Source: Argonema galeatum A003/A1
GTDB lineage: Bacteria > Cyanobacteriota > Cyanobacteriia > Cyanobacteriales > Aerosakkonemataceae
Direction: 5' to 3'
Length of the DNA stretch: 64,000 bases
Assembly (NCBI RefSeq): GCF_023333595.1
Contig: NZ_JAIQZM010000008.1
Span: 36,270 to 100,269 of the forward strand
Shown: positions 1-8,457 of the stretch, one piece after another
How the letters are laid out: each line of letters opens with the position of its first letter
Position numbering within the stretch: position 1 is the first letter of the stretch
The notes under the pieces: generated by a model
What the model was told of the DNA's origin: nothing
Seen by the model: the letters and a program-made list of their open reading frames with translations, nothing else
Database searches by the model: none
Made by a program: the position numbers and the translations under genes

Positions 1-820
1 GTAGCGCCGTCTCACCAGCTTGGTAAAGTTCGATCGCACGTCTGTGTCCTTGAGTCAATACCTCCTTTGGTAATAGCCCATTTTTATAAAGGTCTACCCA
101 ATACTGAAACGCCGCCTTACCTTCAGGACTATTAAAAGCAGCCTTACCCTCAGCATCCACCAGCTGTACCCCCATCTGCACCAAAGATTCCAGCACCTCC
201 GCCGAATCTCCCGGCACAAACGTCACAAAAAAAGCATACTTACCAGTCTTCTGCTTAACTTGTCTAGCCAAAAGTGCTAGATCTTCGTAAGTAACGGGAG
301 GCTTGGCGATACCAGCCTGCTTAAACAAATCTTTGTTATAAATCGTAATATCCGTCGCGAGATACCAAGGAATACCAAAACTCTTACCGCCAAACGTGCT
401 AGCCTTCCAGATATTGGGTAAATACAGCTGGCGTTCCCGATCGGAAACCTTAGTATCCAGATCCAGCCAAGCATTGCGGGAAGCCAACCCAGAAGCAAAA
501 TCGGGATTTAAATTTACCACATCAGGAGCAGTCTTAGCCGAAACCGCCGTCAAGATCTTACTCGCCATCGCCGACCAGGGTATATCCACCCAACGCACCG
601 CCACAGTGGGATTTTCAGCTTCAAAGGCGGCAATCAACTTATTGAAGTAATCTGTAAATTGAGGCTGCAACTGCATCGTCCAGAACTCAACCTCCTGGCG
701 AAGGGCCTTAGTTTGCCTACTTCCTGTATTGCCAGTACTACAACTGACCGCCCAGCTCAGCAGCAACCCCAACAAGGCAAAAATTCCCAAACGTTTCCAG
801 GTTTTATATCGGCTCAGCAC
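1..820 (-). CDS. Sugar ABC transporter solute-binding lipoprotein (partial)
   Basis: The reverse strand is open from the window edge to a GTG at 820 (about 273 codons seen; the C-terminus lies outside). The product starts with basic residues, a hydrophobic stretch and a lipobox-like LLSWAVSC, so it should be a membrane-anchored lipoprotein. It then shows the family 1 solute-binding pattern: QPQFTDYFNKLIAAFEAENP, VRWVDIPW, APDVVNLNP, GIPWYLATDITIYNKDLF. The expected role is capture of sugars or oligosaccharides for an ABC permease; the permease genes are not in the window and the substrate cannot be read. GTG 820 is the only start after an in-frame TAG at about 832-834, and AGGA lies about 8 nt upstream. 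The family call is firm. Confidence 0.85.
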   Translation of the reverse strand, partial: MLSRYKTWKRLGIFALLGLLLSWAVSCSTGNTGSRQTKALRQEVEFWTMQLQPQFTDYFNKLIAAFEAENPTVAVRWVDIPWSAMASKILTAVSAKTAPDVVNLNPDFASGLASRNAWLDLDTKVSDRERQLYLPNIWKASTFGGKSFGIPWYLATDITIYNKDLFKQAGIAKPPVTYEDLALLARQVKQKTGKYAFFVTFVPGDSAEVLESLVQMGVQLVDAEGKAAFNSPEGKAAFQYWVDLYKNGLLPKEVLTQGHRRAIELYQAGETAL

Positions 821-956
821 AAGGTTCAGATCCTAAACAGACAAACGCAGTAATCCTAGACTAAATTGGTGATTAGCAGGTACATTGCCTTAATCTACCC
901 CAAGACAATTTTTCAGCCGCAGCCTAATTATTCATAGACTAAAACGGACTACAACA

Positions 957-2063
957 GTGGTTAACGCCTTTAAGAATTTATTTTCCAAGCGCAAGCCGGG
1001 AATTGCGATCGAATTAGCCCCCGAACGGATAAATATTGCCCAACTGCGTAAGCAAGGTCAGGGCTTTAAACTGGTAACGTTGCACTCCGTCGAAGTTCCC
1101 GAAGGAGTCTTTCAAGAAGGACAGATTCTCGACCCGCCTACAATGGCGGAAATCATCCAGACAGCGCTGGCAGATAAAAAGATCAAAGCCACTCGCGTCG
1201 CCTCAGCCATACCGGGATCGGCAGGAGCAATTGTGAGAATTATTCCAGTTCCGGCAGAGCTAGATGAACGAGAACTCCGGGATATGGTATTAAATCATGA
1301 AGCAAGTCTGTACTTGCCATTTCCTCGCGAAGAAGCCGATGTGGATTATCAGAAACTAGGTTTCTTCACCGATGAAGATGGCATAGAAAAAGTACACGTG
1401 ATGCTAGCCGCAGTGCGCGAAGAAGTAACGCGAACCTATATCGAGACTTTTAAGCAAGCTGGATTGGAGCTCGACGTGCTGGAAATTAACAGTTTTGCTC
1501 TGATTCGGACAATAAGAGAGCAACTGCGACAATTTTCTTCTCAAGAAGCCGCCGTGCTAGTAAACATTGAATTCGAGAGTACCGAAATTGCGATTATTGT
1601 AGATGGTGTGCCCCAATTTTCGCGCACTGTTGCGATCGGTATGTATCAAATTCAAAGCGCCCTCAGCCGTGCGATGAATTTACCCGCCTCTCGCAACACC
1701 GATTTGCTCAAAGGGATGACAATTCCCACCGCGCCGGTGGATACTGTGCGGAGTGGCTCAACCGGCCTCAATCCGGGAATGTCCGCTATGATGAGAGTCT
1801 TGGGAGAACTAGCCGACGAACTGCGCCGCTCGATCGATTTTTATCTCAATCAAAGCAACAATTTGGAAGTAGCCCAGTTGCTACTGGCAGGTCCAGGCGG
1901 CGGCATCGGACAGCTGGATGAATTCTTCACATCCCGGTTAAGTTTGCCAACGACTCAAGTAGACCCGGTGGCGGCATTATCCTTGGAAGTGACCGAAGAG
2001 ATACCCGCAGTGCAACGACCTGGATTGGGAGTTGTGTTAGGTCTAGGACTAAGAGAGGTTTAA
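957..2063 (+). CDS. pilM: Type IV pilus assembly protein PilM
   Basis: Actin-like ATPase-fold protein of the type IV pilus alignment complex, acting on the cytoplasmic face where it binds the N-terminus of PilN. The 368 residues match the usual PilM length. Visible blocks are GIAIELAPERINIAQL near the N-terminus, the QLRQF/VLVNIEFESTEIAII phosphate-2 region near 200, and LLLAGPGGGIGQLDEFF near 310-325. The phosphate-2 block has N and E where D and G are common. It is the first gene of pilMNOQ, with only 4 nt before pilN. GTG 957 is used as start; no strong Shine-Dalgarno is obvious. In cyanobacteria this complex supports phototactic motility, DNA uptake and sometimes polysaccharide secretion. 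Confidence 0.93.
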   Translation: MVNAFKNLFSKRKPGIAIELAPERINIAQLRKQGQGFKLVTLHSVEVPEGVFQEGQILDPPTMAEIIQTALADKKIKATRVASAIPGSAGAIVRIIPVPAELDERELRDMVLNHEASLYLPFPREEADVDYQKLGFFTDEDGIEKVHVMLAAVREEVTRTYIETFKQAGLELDVLEINSFALIRTIREQLRQFSSQEAAVLVNIEFESTEIAIIVDGVPQFSRTVAIGMYQIQSALSRAMNLPASRNTDLLKGMTIPTAPVDTVRSGSTGLNPGMSAMMRVLGELADELRRSIDFYLNQSNNLEVAQLLLAGPGGGIGQLDEFFTSRLSLPTTQVDPVAALSLEVTEEIPAVQRPGLGVVLGLGLREV

Positions 2064-2067
2064 CAAT

Positions 2068-2892
2068 ATGTATAGCCTTGAAATTAATTTTCTCAAAGAC
2101 GGTCACGTTCAGCAACCAGCAGATAACACTTCTGCGCCCAAAAAGCCAGTACCCGTCAACGACAGGTTACTGATGTTGGCGGGAATAGGGGTTGGCGTAC
2201 TTTTGCCAGTAGCGGTTGGAGGTGCGTGGTTCTTCCTGCAAAACCAAATACAACAGCTGACCGATAAAGGAACCACACTGGATCAAGAGTTGGGTACTTT
2301 GCAGAAGAAAAAAGACCAGAGGGACAATTCCCTGGCTAAGGTTGGTCAAATTGAGTCCGAGACCAAAGATTTAGTAACTGTATTCGATCAGATGAAGCCT
2401 TGGTCTGCCATACTACAGGATGTTCGCGATCGCCTGCCAGTAGGAGTGCAAGTTACAACAGTTACGCAAACTAAACCGCCAGCCACCACAGCCCCACCTC
2501 CTCCCTCGGCTGGCACAGTTGCCTTGGCAGTCCCACCCGCACCCACCACAGACAAAATTGAGATTGCCGGAGTCGCCAACTCGTTCAGTCATGTGAACGA
2601 TTTAGTGCTGACACTCCAGAAATCGTCATTTTTCAAAGACATCGACACCAAGCTCGTATCGGCTGCGTTGGTCGATAATCCCATACAATTGTACGTACCT
2701 CCATCTCAAACCAAGTCTAGCGGTAGTTCTTCCCAACCGCCAAAACTACCAAGAGTAGTGCAATTTAAAATAGAAACTTACCTCAGTGAAAAGCCAGCTT
2801 CCGCTATGCTCAAAGAGCTGGAAAGTAAAGGTGCATTGGGACTGGTAACTCGCATCGAAAACCTTAAACAACAAGGAGCTCTTAAACCATGA
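2068..2892 (+). CDS. pilN: Type IV pilus assembly protein PilN
   Basis: Bitopic inner-membrane protein of the pilus alignment complex. It has an N-terminal cytoplasmic YSLEINFLKDG motif (the PilM-binding type), one membrane helix at about 34-57, a coiled coil at about 60-100, and a periplasmic ferredoxin-like domain interrupted by a Pro/Ala/Thr-rich stretch at about 133-165. At 274 residues it is longer than the proteobacterial form, as is common in cyanobacteria. It begins 4 nt after pilM and overlaps pilO by 4 nt (ATGA), so translation is probably coupled. Identification rests on gene order plus the N-terminal motif. Confidence 0.9.
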   Translation: MYSLEINFLKDGHVQQPADNTSAPKKPVPVNDRLLMLAGIGVGVLLPVAVGGAWFFLQNQIQQLTDKGTTLDQELGTLQKKKDQRDNSLAKVGQIESETKDLVTVFDQMKPWSAILQDVRDRLPVGVQVTTVTQTKPPATTAPPPPSAGTVALAVPPAPTTDKIEIAGVANSFSHVNDLVLTLQKSSFFKDIDTKLVSAALVDNPIQLYVPPSQTKSSGSSSQPPKLPRVVQFKIETYLSEKPASAMLKELESKGALGLVTRIENLKQQGALKP

Positions 2893-3677
2893 CTTATATG
2901 CCCAGTCAAAGCTTAGACCAGGAAGCTGGGTCTGATGCTCCTAGTGTCTTTGGGATTCAGTTCACGCCGCCCGTCATCGGCGTCCTCGTTGCTGTTCTTG
3001 GTTTGGCAGGAGCGGCTTACCTGTTTTTTACATTATTAATGCCAACCTGGGAGCAGTTACAAACCAAGAAAAGCGAGATTGAAACCAAACTAAAGGAAAA
3101 GCAAGAACTAGCAACGATCGAGGATCAGGTCAAAGCAGCTGAAGTTAAGGTAACAGAAGCCCAACAGAAAAAAGCCGGAGTTACGGCTTTGTTTGCCAAT
3201 CCAAACAGCTTAAGTACTCTGCTGCTGGATATCAACAAACGCATTGAAGCTAGAAATAGTACTCTACCAGAAGATAGAATTAAGGCAAGACTGACAAAGT
3301 TTGAGCCAGACCCACAAACTTCTGGTATTGTTAATGACAGCTCTTTGGGAGCGCAGATTAACGGTAAAATATACCGTCAAGCGTTCAACGTGCAGATGGA
3401 AGGAACCTTCGATCAGACGCGGCTGTTTCTGATCGAGCTGGAGCGCCAGAAGTCACTATCAGTCGTCAAAGAACTGAAATCGACATTGGCAGAATCGACT
3501 CAAAGAATAGCGGTTAACCAGCGAGAAGGCCAAATTGTCCCGATCGGCAACCCAGAAACAAAAATTAACACTGGTTTTAAGCTGCAAGTGCTAAGACCGC
3601 TCACCCCAGAAGAACAGAAACTGGCAGCACCACCACCAGCGGCTGGTACACCGTCGCCATCGCCGTCACCAAAGTGA
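2889..3677 (+). CDS. pilO: Type IV pilus assembly protein PilO
   Basis: Partner of PilN in the periplasmic alignment complex that links the inner-membrane machine to the PilQ secretin. Features are a short N-terminus, one membrane helix at about 29-50, a coiled coil at about 57-98, and a periplasmic domain ending in a Pro/Ser tail (APPPAAGTPSPSPSPK). The start ATG overlaps the pilN stop. A purine-rich low-complexity stretch (repeated GGGAAA) fills much of the roughly 220 nt before pilQ. No pilP gene follows; pilQ comes next, the arrangement normally reported in cyanobacteria. Confidence 0.88.
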   Translation: MTYMPSQSLDQEAGSDAPSVFGIQFTPPVIGVLVAVLGLAGAAYLFFTLLMPTWEQLQTKKSEIETKLKEKQELATIEDQVKAAEVKVTEAQQKKAGVTALFANPNSLSTLLLDINKRIEARNSTLPEDRIKARLTKFEPDPQTSGIVNDSSLGAQINGKIYRQAFNVQMEGTFDQTRLFLIELERQKSLSVVKELKSTLAESTQRIAVNQREGQIVPIGNPETKINTGFKLQVLRPLTPEEQKLAAPPPAAGTPSPSPSPK

Positions 3678-3898
3678 AAGGGAAAAGTGGGAAAGGGAAA
3701 GGGGGAAAAGGGAAATCCCATCATAAAAAGCAGGGGTTTCAAGCAAGGACAGCTTTTTTCTCGCTCTCGTGAGTCTCCTAAAAAAATTCTTCTACCTTTT
3801 CCATAAATAAATTCAGGGGTGTAAACTTTCTGGTAAGGCGAAACAGGTTACTCTTAATTTTCCAGTAGAAGCAAATTTGTTTGTGTGAGGAGGAGCGG

Positions 3899-6304
3899 GT
3901 GAAACAGGATCTAGGACTAGCCGGACTATTAATTGGGGCAGGGACAGTTCTTCTGGCCAGCCAGCCAGTATGGGCAGCGGCAACGCAAGTAACGGGAGTG
4001 CGGCTAAAACCAACAGATAATGGCGTCCAGGTCATCCTGGACACCCAAAGTGGCGATCGGCCCCAAATTTTCACAGTCGATCGCCGCAACGCATTCGTGG
4101 TAGACATCACCAATGCCCAACTGCGCCTAAGAGAAGGCAGAAATTTCACTCAGCCAAACCCAGCCCCAGGTATCCGTTCTATAGCTGTCACCCAATTAGA
4201 TGGCAACAGCATCCGGGTGACCGTCAACGGCATCACCAGACCTCCCACAGGACAAATTGTCAGTAGAGAAGCTCAAGCAATAACCCTTAACTTCAGCCCA
4301 GCAGCGGCTGACCTGGCAGCCTCTCCCCCCAATGCGGCAGCACCGCCACCATCTGCCACCCTTCCATCTTTGGGGTCAACGCCAACAGGCTCAACGCCAA
4401 CAGCGCAAACCCCAAATGTTTTGGTTCCTAACCCGCAAATTACCTACGAAGGGGGACCAGCACCAGCAGCCGGTACAGTTCAACCCGTTAGCCCCGCCCC
4501 ACCATTCTTGCCCAGAGCAGTTGCGCCACCAGTAGGGGATATATCTGTTTCCGAAGTCGATCCTACTGCCACCGTCATCGATCTCGGCACCGCTGAACGC
4601 ATCCCCCGCCTGCTGCTGCGCGACGCCCCAATAAGAGAGGTTTTGTCTCTCCTCGCTCGCGCCGCCAACCGCAACCTCGTATTTGTGACACCTCAAGCTG
4701 GCGCAGGAACTACAGGACAAGCTCAACAGGGAGCGCCCGGTCAAGCTCAGGGAGCAAGCACCCCACTTGATGGCACAATTTCCTTAGATATTGAAAACGA
4801 GCCCCTCCAAGATGTCTTCAACACCGTTTTGCGGATTACCGGCCTGCAAGCCAACCGTCGCAACAACACTGTTTTTATAGGTTCAAACTTACCCGAAGCA
4901 GCCAGCAATATTGTCATGCGGAGCCTGCGACTCAACCAAGTTAACGTCGCTGATGCCGCCAACTTCTTGACTGCTCAGGGAGCAGAAACGCAACTGCCGA
5001 TCACCCGCGTCCAAATCCAGACTATAGGAGAGGGACCTGCTGCTAGGACGGTTGAGATCAGAGAACCAGATATTAAAGTACTGAGGGCACAAAGGGGAAA
5101 TGGCCCCCTCGTACTTTCCGGTTTGTCAATACTTGCCGACACCCGACTCAATGCCATCACTCTGGTTGGCGACCCGCGCAAAATTGAAATCGCCTCAGCC
5201 TTATTGAGCCAACTGGATGCCCGCCGTCGCCAAGTCGCCGTCAATGTCAAAATTCTTGATATCAACTTAAATAACACCGATACGGCTGGCACCAGCTTCT
5301 CCTTCGGGCTCGGTCGCAGCTTCTTTACATTTGACCAAGGCTCAGCGCTAATAAATTTTGGCGATACCAGACCAGCCACGACGGGTGAGGCGGGAGCTAG
5401 TCCATTCAGCCCACCTGTTATTCCCAATCCCGTACTTGGTCTTGGTGGAACCGGTCTTTTCTTGGATGCTCAGCAAAACGCTCCCTTTAGCCGAAGCACT
5501 GGGTCTCCCACATCACCTATAAGCCCTATTTTCCCAGGCAGCTTACCCCGTGCCCCCTTTGGTACAAACGTCAATCCCCTTCAACCTGGCGTCAGCAGTA
5601 TCAGCACAACAGGAGAGATTACATACGCACTGCCACAACTGTTCCAGTTTCCCACGCGGTTCCTATCGCAGTTGCGAGCTTTTATTGTCAGTGGCAATGC
5701 CAAGATTCTGACAGACCCGACTTTGGTGATCCAAGAGGGTGAAACTGCTAGAGTCAACTTGGGCGAGGATGTCATTACAAACCAGACAGTTCAGGAAACA
5801 ACTTCTGGTGGCGTTATAAGTAGAACGGTAAGCACTGAAAAAGGAACTGTTGGTCTAATTCTTCAGGTTCAGGTGAATCGAATTGACGATAACGGCTTTA
5901 TTACTCTGAATGTGAATCCCAGCGTGACGGCACCTGGCACCACGGCAACTATAGGCACCGGCACTGTCGGTGGTGGTGTGACGATTTCATTACTTTCAAG
6001 AAGGGATTTGGTATCTGGACAAGTTCGTCTGCGAGATGGTCAGACGCTGATTCTGTCGGGCATTATTCAGGATCAAGACCGAACGTCGGTCAGCAAAGTG
6101 CCCATTTTAGGCGATATTCCTATTGTGGGAGCCCTGTTCAGACGGACAAACAGAACTAATCAGCGAGCTGAGGTGATCGTGATGCTGACGCCTCAAATTC
6201 TCGATGACTCGTCTAATTCCCCTTTTGGCTACCGATACAGGCCGGGGCCAGACGTGCAGCAACTCTTACAGCGGGGTGGTTTATCTCCCGGCAACAATCG
6301 ATAG
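3899..6304 (+). CDS. pilQ: Type IV pilus secretin PilQ
   Basis: Outer-membrane secretin through which the pilus passes. The frame is open from a TTG at 3881, but that stretch contains the Shine-Dalgarno (AGGAGG just before GCGGGTG), so GTG 3899 is the start; this gives 801 residues with a clean signal peptide ending near PVWA. Domains in order: AMIN (about 28-110), a Pro/Ala-rich linker (to about 215), STN/secretin N-domains (about 230-460, with RIPRLLLRDAPIREVLSLL), a Gly/Pro-rich insertion, and the C-terminal secretin pore (about 585-775) with the hallmarks AKILTDPTLVIQEGETA, VPILGDIPIVGALF and VIVMLTPQIL. Last gene of pilMNOQ. Confidence 0.95.
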   Translation: MKQDLGLAGLLIGAGTVLLASQPVWAAATQVTGVRLKPTDNGVQVILDTQSGDRPQIFTVDRRNAFVVDITNAQLRLREGRNFTQPNPAPGIRSIAVTQLDGNSIRVTVNGITRPPTGQIVSREAQAITLNFSPAAADLAASPPNAAAPPPSATLPSLGSTPTGSTPTAQTPNVLVPNPQITYEGGPAPAAGTVQPVSPAPPFLPRAVAPPVGDISVSEVDPTATVIDLGTAERIPRLLLRDAPIREVLSLLARAANRNLVFVTPQAGAGTTGQAQQGAPGQAQGASTPLDGTISLDIENEPLQDVFNTVLRITGLQANRRNNTVFIGSNLPEAASNIVMRSLRLNQVNVADAANFLTAQGAETQLPITRVQIQTIGEGPAARTVEIREPDIKVLRAQRGNGPLVLSGLSILADTRLNAITLVGDPRKIEIASALLSQLDARRRQVAVNVKILDINLNNTDTAGTSFSFGLGRSFFTFDQGSALINFGDTRPATTGEAGASPFSPPVIPNPVLGLGGTGLFLDAQQNAPFSRSTGSPTSPISPIFPGSLPRAPFGTNVNPLQPGVSSISTTGEITYALPQLFQFPTRFLSQLRAFIVSGNAKILTDPTLVIQEGETARVNLGEDVITNQTVQETTSGGVISRTVSTEKGTVGLILQVQVNRIDDNGFITLNVNPSVTAPGTTATIGTGTVGGGVTISLLSRRDLVSGQVRLRDGQTLILSGIIQDQDRTSVSKVPILGDIPIVGALFRRTNRTNQRAEVIVMLTPQILDDSSNSPFGYRYRPGPDVQQLLQRGGLSPGNNR

Positions 6305-6428
6305 TCAAAAGTCAAAAGTCAGTAGGGGCGGGTTTTGTCAAATATTCTGTTAGTAATGAGATGTGTGGGCTAAACCCGCCCGTACAAAAGTCACGCATTC
6401 AAAAGTCAAAAGTCAAAATGGGCTAGGG

Positions 6429-6568
6429 CTAGAACACCAATTCAGTAATCGTAGGGGCGAAGCATTCGGGTAAAAAATCTAGGGTAAGAGCGATAGATTT
6501 TTTACCCGAATGCTTCGCCCCTACAAGCTAAAAACGCACCACCAAGTATTACTGAATCGGTGTTCTAG
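6429..6568. mobile_element. MITE-like palindromic element, family A, copy 1
   Basis: A 140-bp element with terminal inverted repeats: the left end CTAGAACACCAATTCAGTAA pairs with the right end TTACTGAATCGGTGTTCTAG. An inner inverted repeat (GTAGGGGCGAAGCATTCGGG against its complement) would let the whole element fold into a long hairpin. The right 50 bp, read in reverse, match the left 50 bp of the element at 30111-30207. There is no coding capacity, so it would need a transposase in trans. Confidence 0.8.
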
Positions 6569-6594
6569 GGGCTGGAGAAGAGGTGGAAGATGAT

Positions 6595-6639
6595 GCCCCT
6601 CTGCTCCTCTGCCCCTCTGCTCCTCTGCCCCTCTGCCCC
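6595..6639. repeat. CCCCTCTG octamer tandem array (short)
   Basis: Tandem 8-bp units alternating CCCCTCTG and CTCCTCTG, about 5.5 copies. A longer array of the same unit sits at 29354-29463. It is strand-asymmetric (pyrimidine-rich on +). No function can be read. Confidence 0.8.
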
Positions 6640-6946
6640 ACTCGTTTTTGGCCCAAAATGCGAAAAAAATGCCCTCTTGAGTTAGCCATCAATTTAAAAA
6701 CTCCTGAAATCCATATATCTTAAAGGTTCCATCGATCCATATTAGACAAGTACACCTTAGAATAGGGCAGTGAAACTTCGCTTTGATGAGCATTTCAGCG
6801 ATTTTAAGTTGAAAGTCCCGCTCATTGCTGAGGAACTTGGGCTCCCCCAAAAGACCCAGACTTCATTCAGCTGCCCCACGCCAACGCCAGTTGGATGGGG
6901 CTTACAAATCACTAACAGCAGATTTCTAAGGAGTTCAAGCAAGAAA

Positions 6947-7225
6947 ATGAACAAGGGCGAATTAGTCGATGTCGTAGCTGACAAAGCTAGTGTGACTAAA
7001 AAACAGGCGGATGCTGTCCTCACAGCTGCCCTAGAAGCAATTGTGGAAGCGGTTTCTTCTGGTGACAAAGTAACGCTGGTGGGCTTTGGCTCTTTTGAGC
7101 CTCGCGAACGCAAAGCCCGTGAAGGCCGAAATCCCAAAACTGGGGATAAGATGGAAATCCCAGCGACTAAGGTGCCTGCCTTTTCTCCGGGCAAGCTGTT
7201 CAAGGAAAAGGTCGCGCCCCAATAG
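6947..7225 (+). CDS. hup: DNA-binding protein HU
   Basis: Histone-like nucleoid protein of 92 residues, beginning MNKGELVDVVADKASVTKKQ and carrying the HU/IHF signature GFGSFEPRERKAREGRNPKT, which forms the DNA-embracing arm, plus a C-terminal PAFSPGKLFKEKV. The frame is open further upstream (from 6770), but ATG 6947 is preceded by AAGGAG at 6929-6934 and matches the family's start and length, so the upstream part is leader. HU bends DNA as a dimer and is usually single copy in cyanobacteria. The next gene starts 20 nt downstream, so read-through is possible. Confidence 0.96.
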   Translation: MNKGELVDVVADKASVTKKQADAVLTAALEAIVEAVSSGDKVTLVGFGSFEPRERKAREGRNPKTGDKMEIPATKVPAFSPGKLFKEKVAPQ

Positions 7226-7245
7226 TTAATGGTTTGACAGGGACG

Positions 7246-8346
7246 ATGTTGCATCGACCGCTGCATGGGGGGAATTTAGCTTGGGCAGCTGCACTGGCAG
7301 GCTGTTCCCCTGGTGCTATCCTTGATTTTTCGGCCAGCATCAACCCGTTGGGGCCACCAAAATCGGCTCTAGCAGCGATTCAAGCGCACTTGAGCTACCT
7401 AGTAGCCTATCCAGACCCCGATTATCAGCAACTGCGGGCGTCCCTGTCTGAACTGCACAATCTACCTTCTGACTGGATTCTGCCCGGTAACGGCTCTGCC
7501 GAACTGCTGACTTGGGCGTGTTGGGATCTGTCCAAACTCCAGAGGACTTATCTGGTGACGCCTGCTTTTGGCGACTATTTGCGGGCTTTGAAGGCATTCG
7601 GCACAAATGTGGTGAAGTGTCCTTTGGGGACTCTTGACTGGGGACTGGAGAGTGGGATCTGGGACAAACAGATGGACTCAGGACTTCAGAGTGGTTTGCT
7701 GCTGAATAACCCTCACAATCCGACGGGTCAGCTGTTTTTCAGGGAGACGATTCTGCCACTACTGGAGCAATTTGCTCTGGTGGTGGTGGATGAAGCTTTT
7801 ATGGATTTTCTGCGGCCCTCCAGCCAGCAGAGTCTGATATCAGTGGTGCAGGAATATCCTAATTTGGTGATTCTGCGAAGTCTCACTAAATTCTATAGCT
7901 TGCCGGGTCTGCGGCTGGGTTATGCTGTAGCTCATCCCGATCGACTGCGACGCTGGCAGCAGCTGCGCGACCCTTGGCCGGTCAATATTTTGGCCGCTGC
8001 AGCCGCTGAAGCTGTCATCAAGGATACTGTTTTTGGGCAGCAAACGTGGGATTGGCTGGAGGAGGCAAGAGCCCGCCTGTTTGAAGGTTTAGCTCAAATA
8101 CCGGGCTTGCATCCCTACCCCAGTGCTGCCAATTTCTTGCTGGTGCAGTCGGAACAACCCAGTACAGCGGTGCAGGAAAGTTTACTCAAAAAAGAGCAGA
8201 TACTGATCCGCGACTGCCTCAGCTTTCCTGAATTGGGCTCTAGCTACTTCCGGGTTGCCGTTCGCTCTGTGGCAGATAACCAACGCCTCATTGATGGGTT
8301 GGCAGAAATCCTCCGCACGGAAGAAGGGAAGAATTTCAGATTTTAG
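7246..8346 (+). CDS. cobD: PLP-dependent threonine-phosphate decarboxylase-like (CobD)
   Basis: Fold-type I PLP enzyme of 366 residues from ATG 7246. A TTG at 7234 is in frame, but HRPLHGGNLAWAA after the ATG matches the usual CobD N-terminus. Motifs: HGGNLAWAA, ILDFSASINPLGPP, NNPHNPTGQ, VVVDEAFMDF, and the PLP-lysine block SLTKFYSLPGLRLGYA. CobD makes (R)-1-aminopropan-2-yl phosphate for the cobamide nucleotide loop. The family overlaps HisC, and a separate hisC is present at 11563-12603, which favours the CobD reading. No other cobalamin gene is adjacent, so the activity is inferred. Confidence 0.75.
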   Translation: MLHRPLHGGNLAWAAALAGCSPGAILDFSASINPLGPPKSALAAIQAHLSYLVAYPDPDYQQLRASLSELHNLPSDWILPGNGSAELLTWACWDLSKLQRTYLVTPAFGDYLRALKAFGTNVVKCPLGTLDWGLESGIWDKQMDSGLQSGLLLNNPHNPTGQLFFRETILPLLEQFALVVVDEAFMDFLRPSSQQSLISVVQEYPNLVILRSLTKFYSLPGLRLGYAVAHPDRLRRWQQLRDPWPVNILAAAAAEAVIKDTVFGQQTWDWLEEARARLFEGLAQIPGLHPYPSAANFLLVQSEQPSTAVQESLLKKEQILIRDCLSFPELGSSYFRVAVRSVADNQRLIDGLAEILRTEEGKNFRF

Positions 8347-8457
8347 ATTTCAAATTGCAAATTGCAATCTAAAATCTAAAATCTGAAATTTGAAATTCAA
8401 AATCTTAAATTCCCAATTCCCCAATCCAAAATCCTCTCATCTAAAATCCAAAATCGT
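8347..8457. repeat. AT-rich degenerate direct repeat
   Basis: The spacer is built almost wholly from variants of AAATCTAAAATC and AAATTTGAAAT, both direct and inverted. Similar sequence occurs at about 50105-50200 (inverted CAGATTTCAAATTTAA). This is simple cyanobacterial intergenic repeat; no promoter was recognised. Confidence 0.6.

Larger units (their letters stand above)
6305..6946 (+). other. Repeat-filled intergenic region between pilQ and hup
   Basis: No gene is seen before hup. It holds GTCAAAAGTCAAAAGTC-type direct repeats (near 6303-6322 and 6392-6416), a hairpin-like pair (GGGGCGGGTTTT near 6327 against AAACCCGCCC near 6372), a 140-bp MITE-like element, and a CCCCTCTG octamer array. 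The last 180 nt are open in the hup frame but carry no protein-like pattern and are treated as hup leader. Confidence 0.6.

Noticed and set aside
396..853. Two open frames on the + strand (84 and 64 codons)
   Set aside because: They are antisense to a continuous solute-binding-protein frame on the minus strand that shows clear family motifs and a lipobox.
3881..3898. Upstream TTG start for pilQ
   Set aside because: The six extra codons are the AGGAGG ribosome-binding site itself; GTG 3899 gives a proper signal peptide.
6770..6946. N-terminal extension of HU
   Set aside because: The frame is open but not protein-like, and ATG 6947 has AAGGAG and matches HU length.
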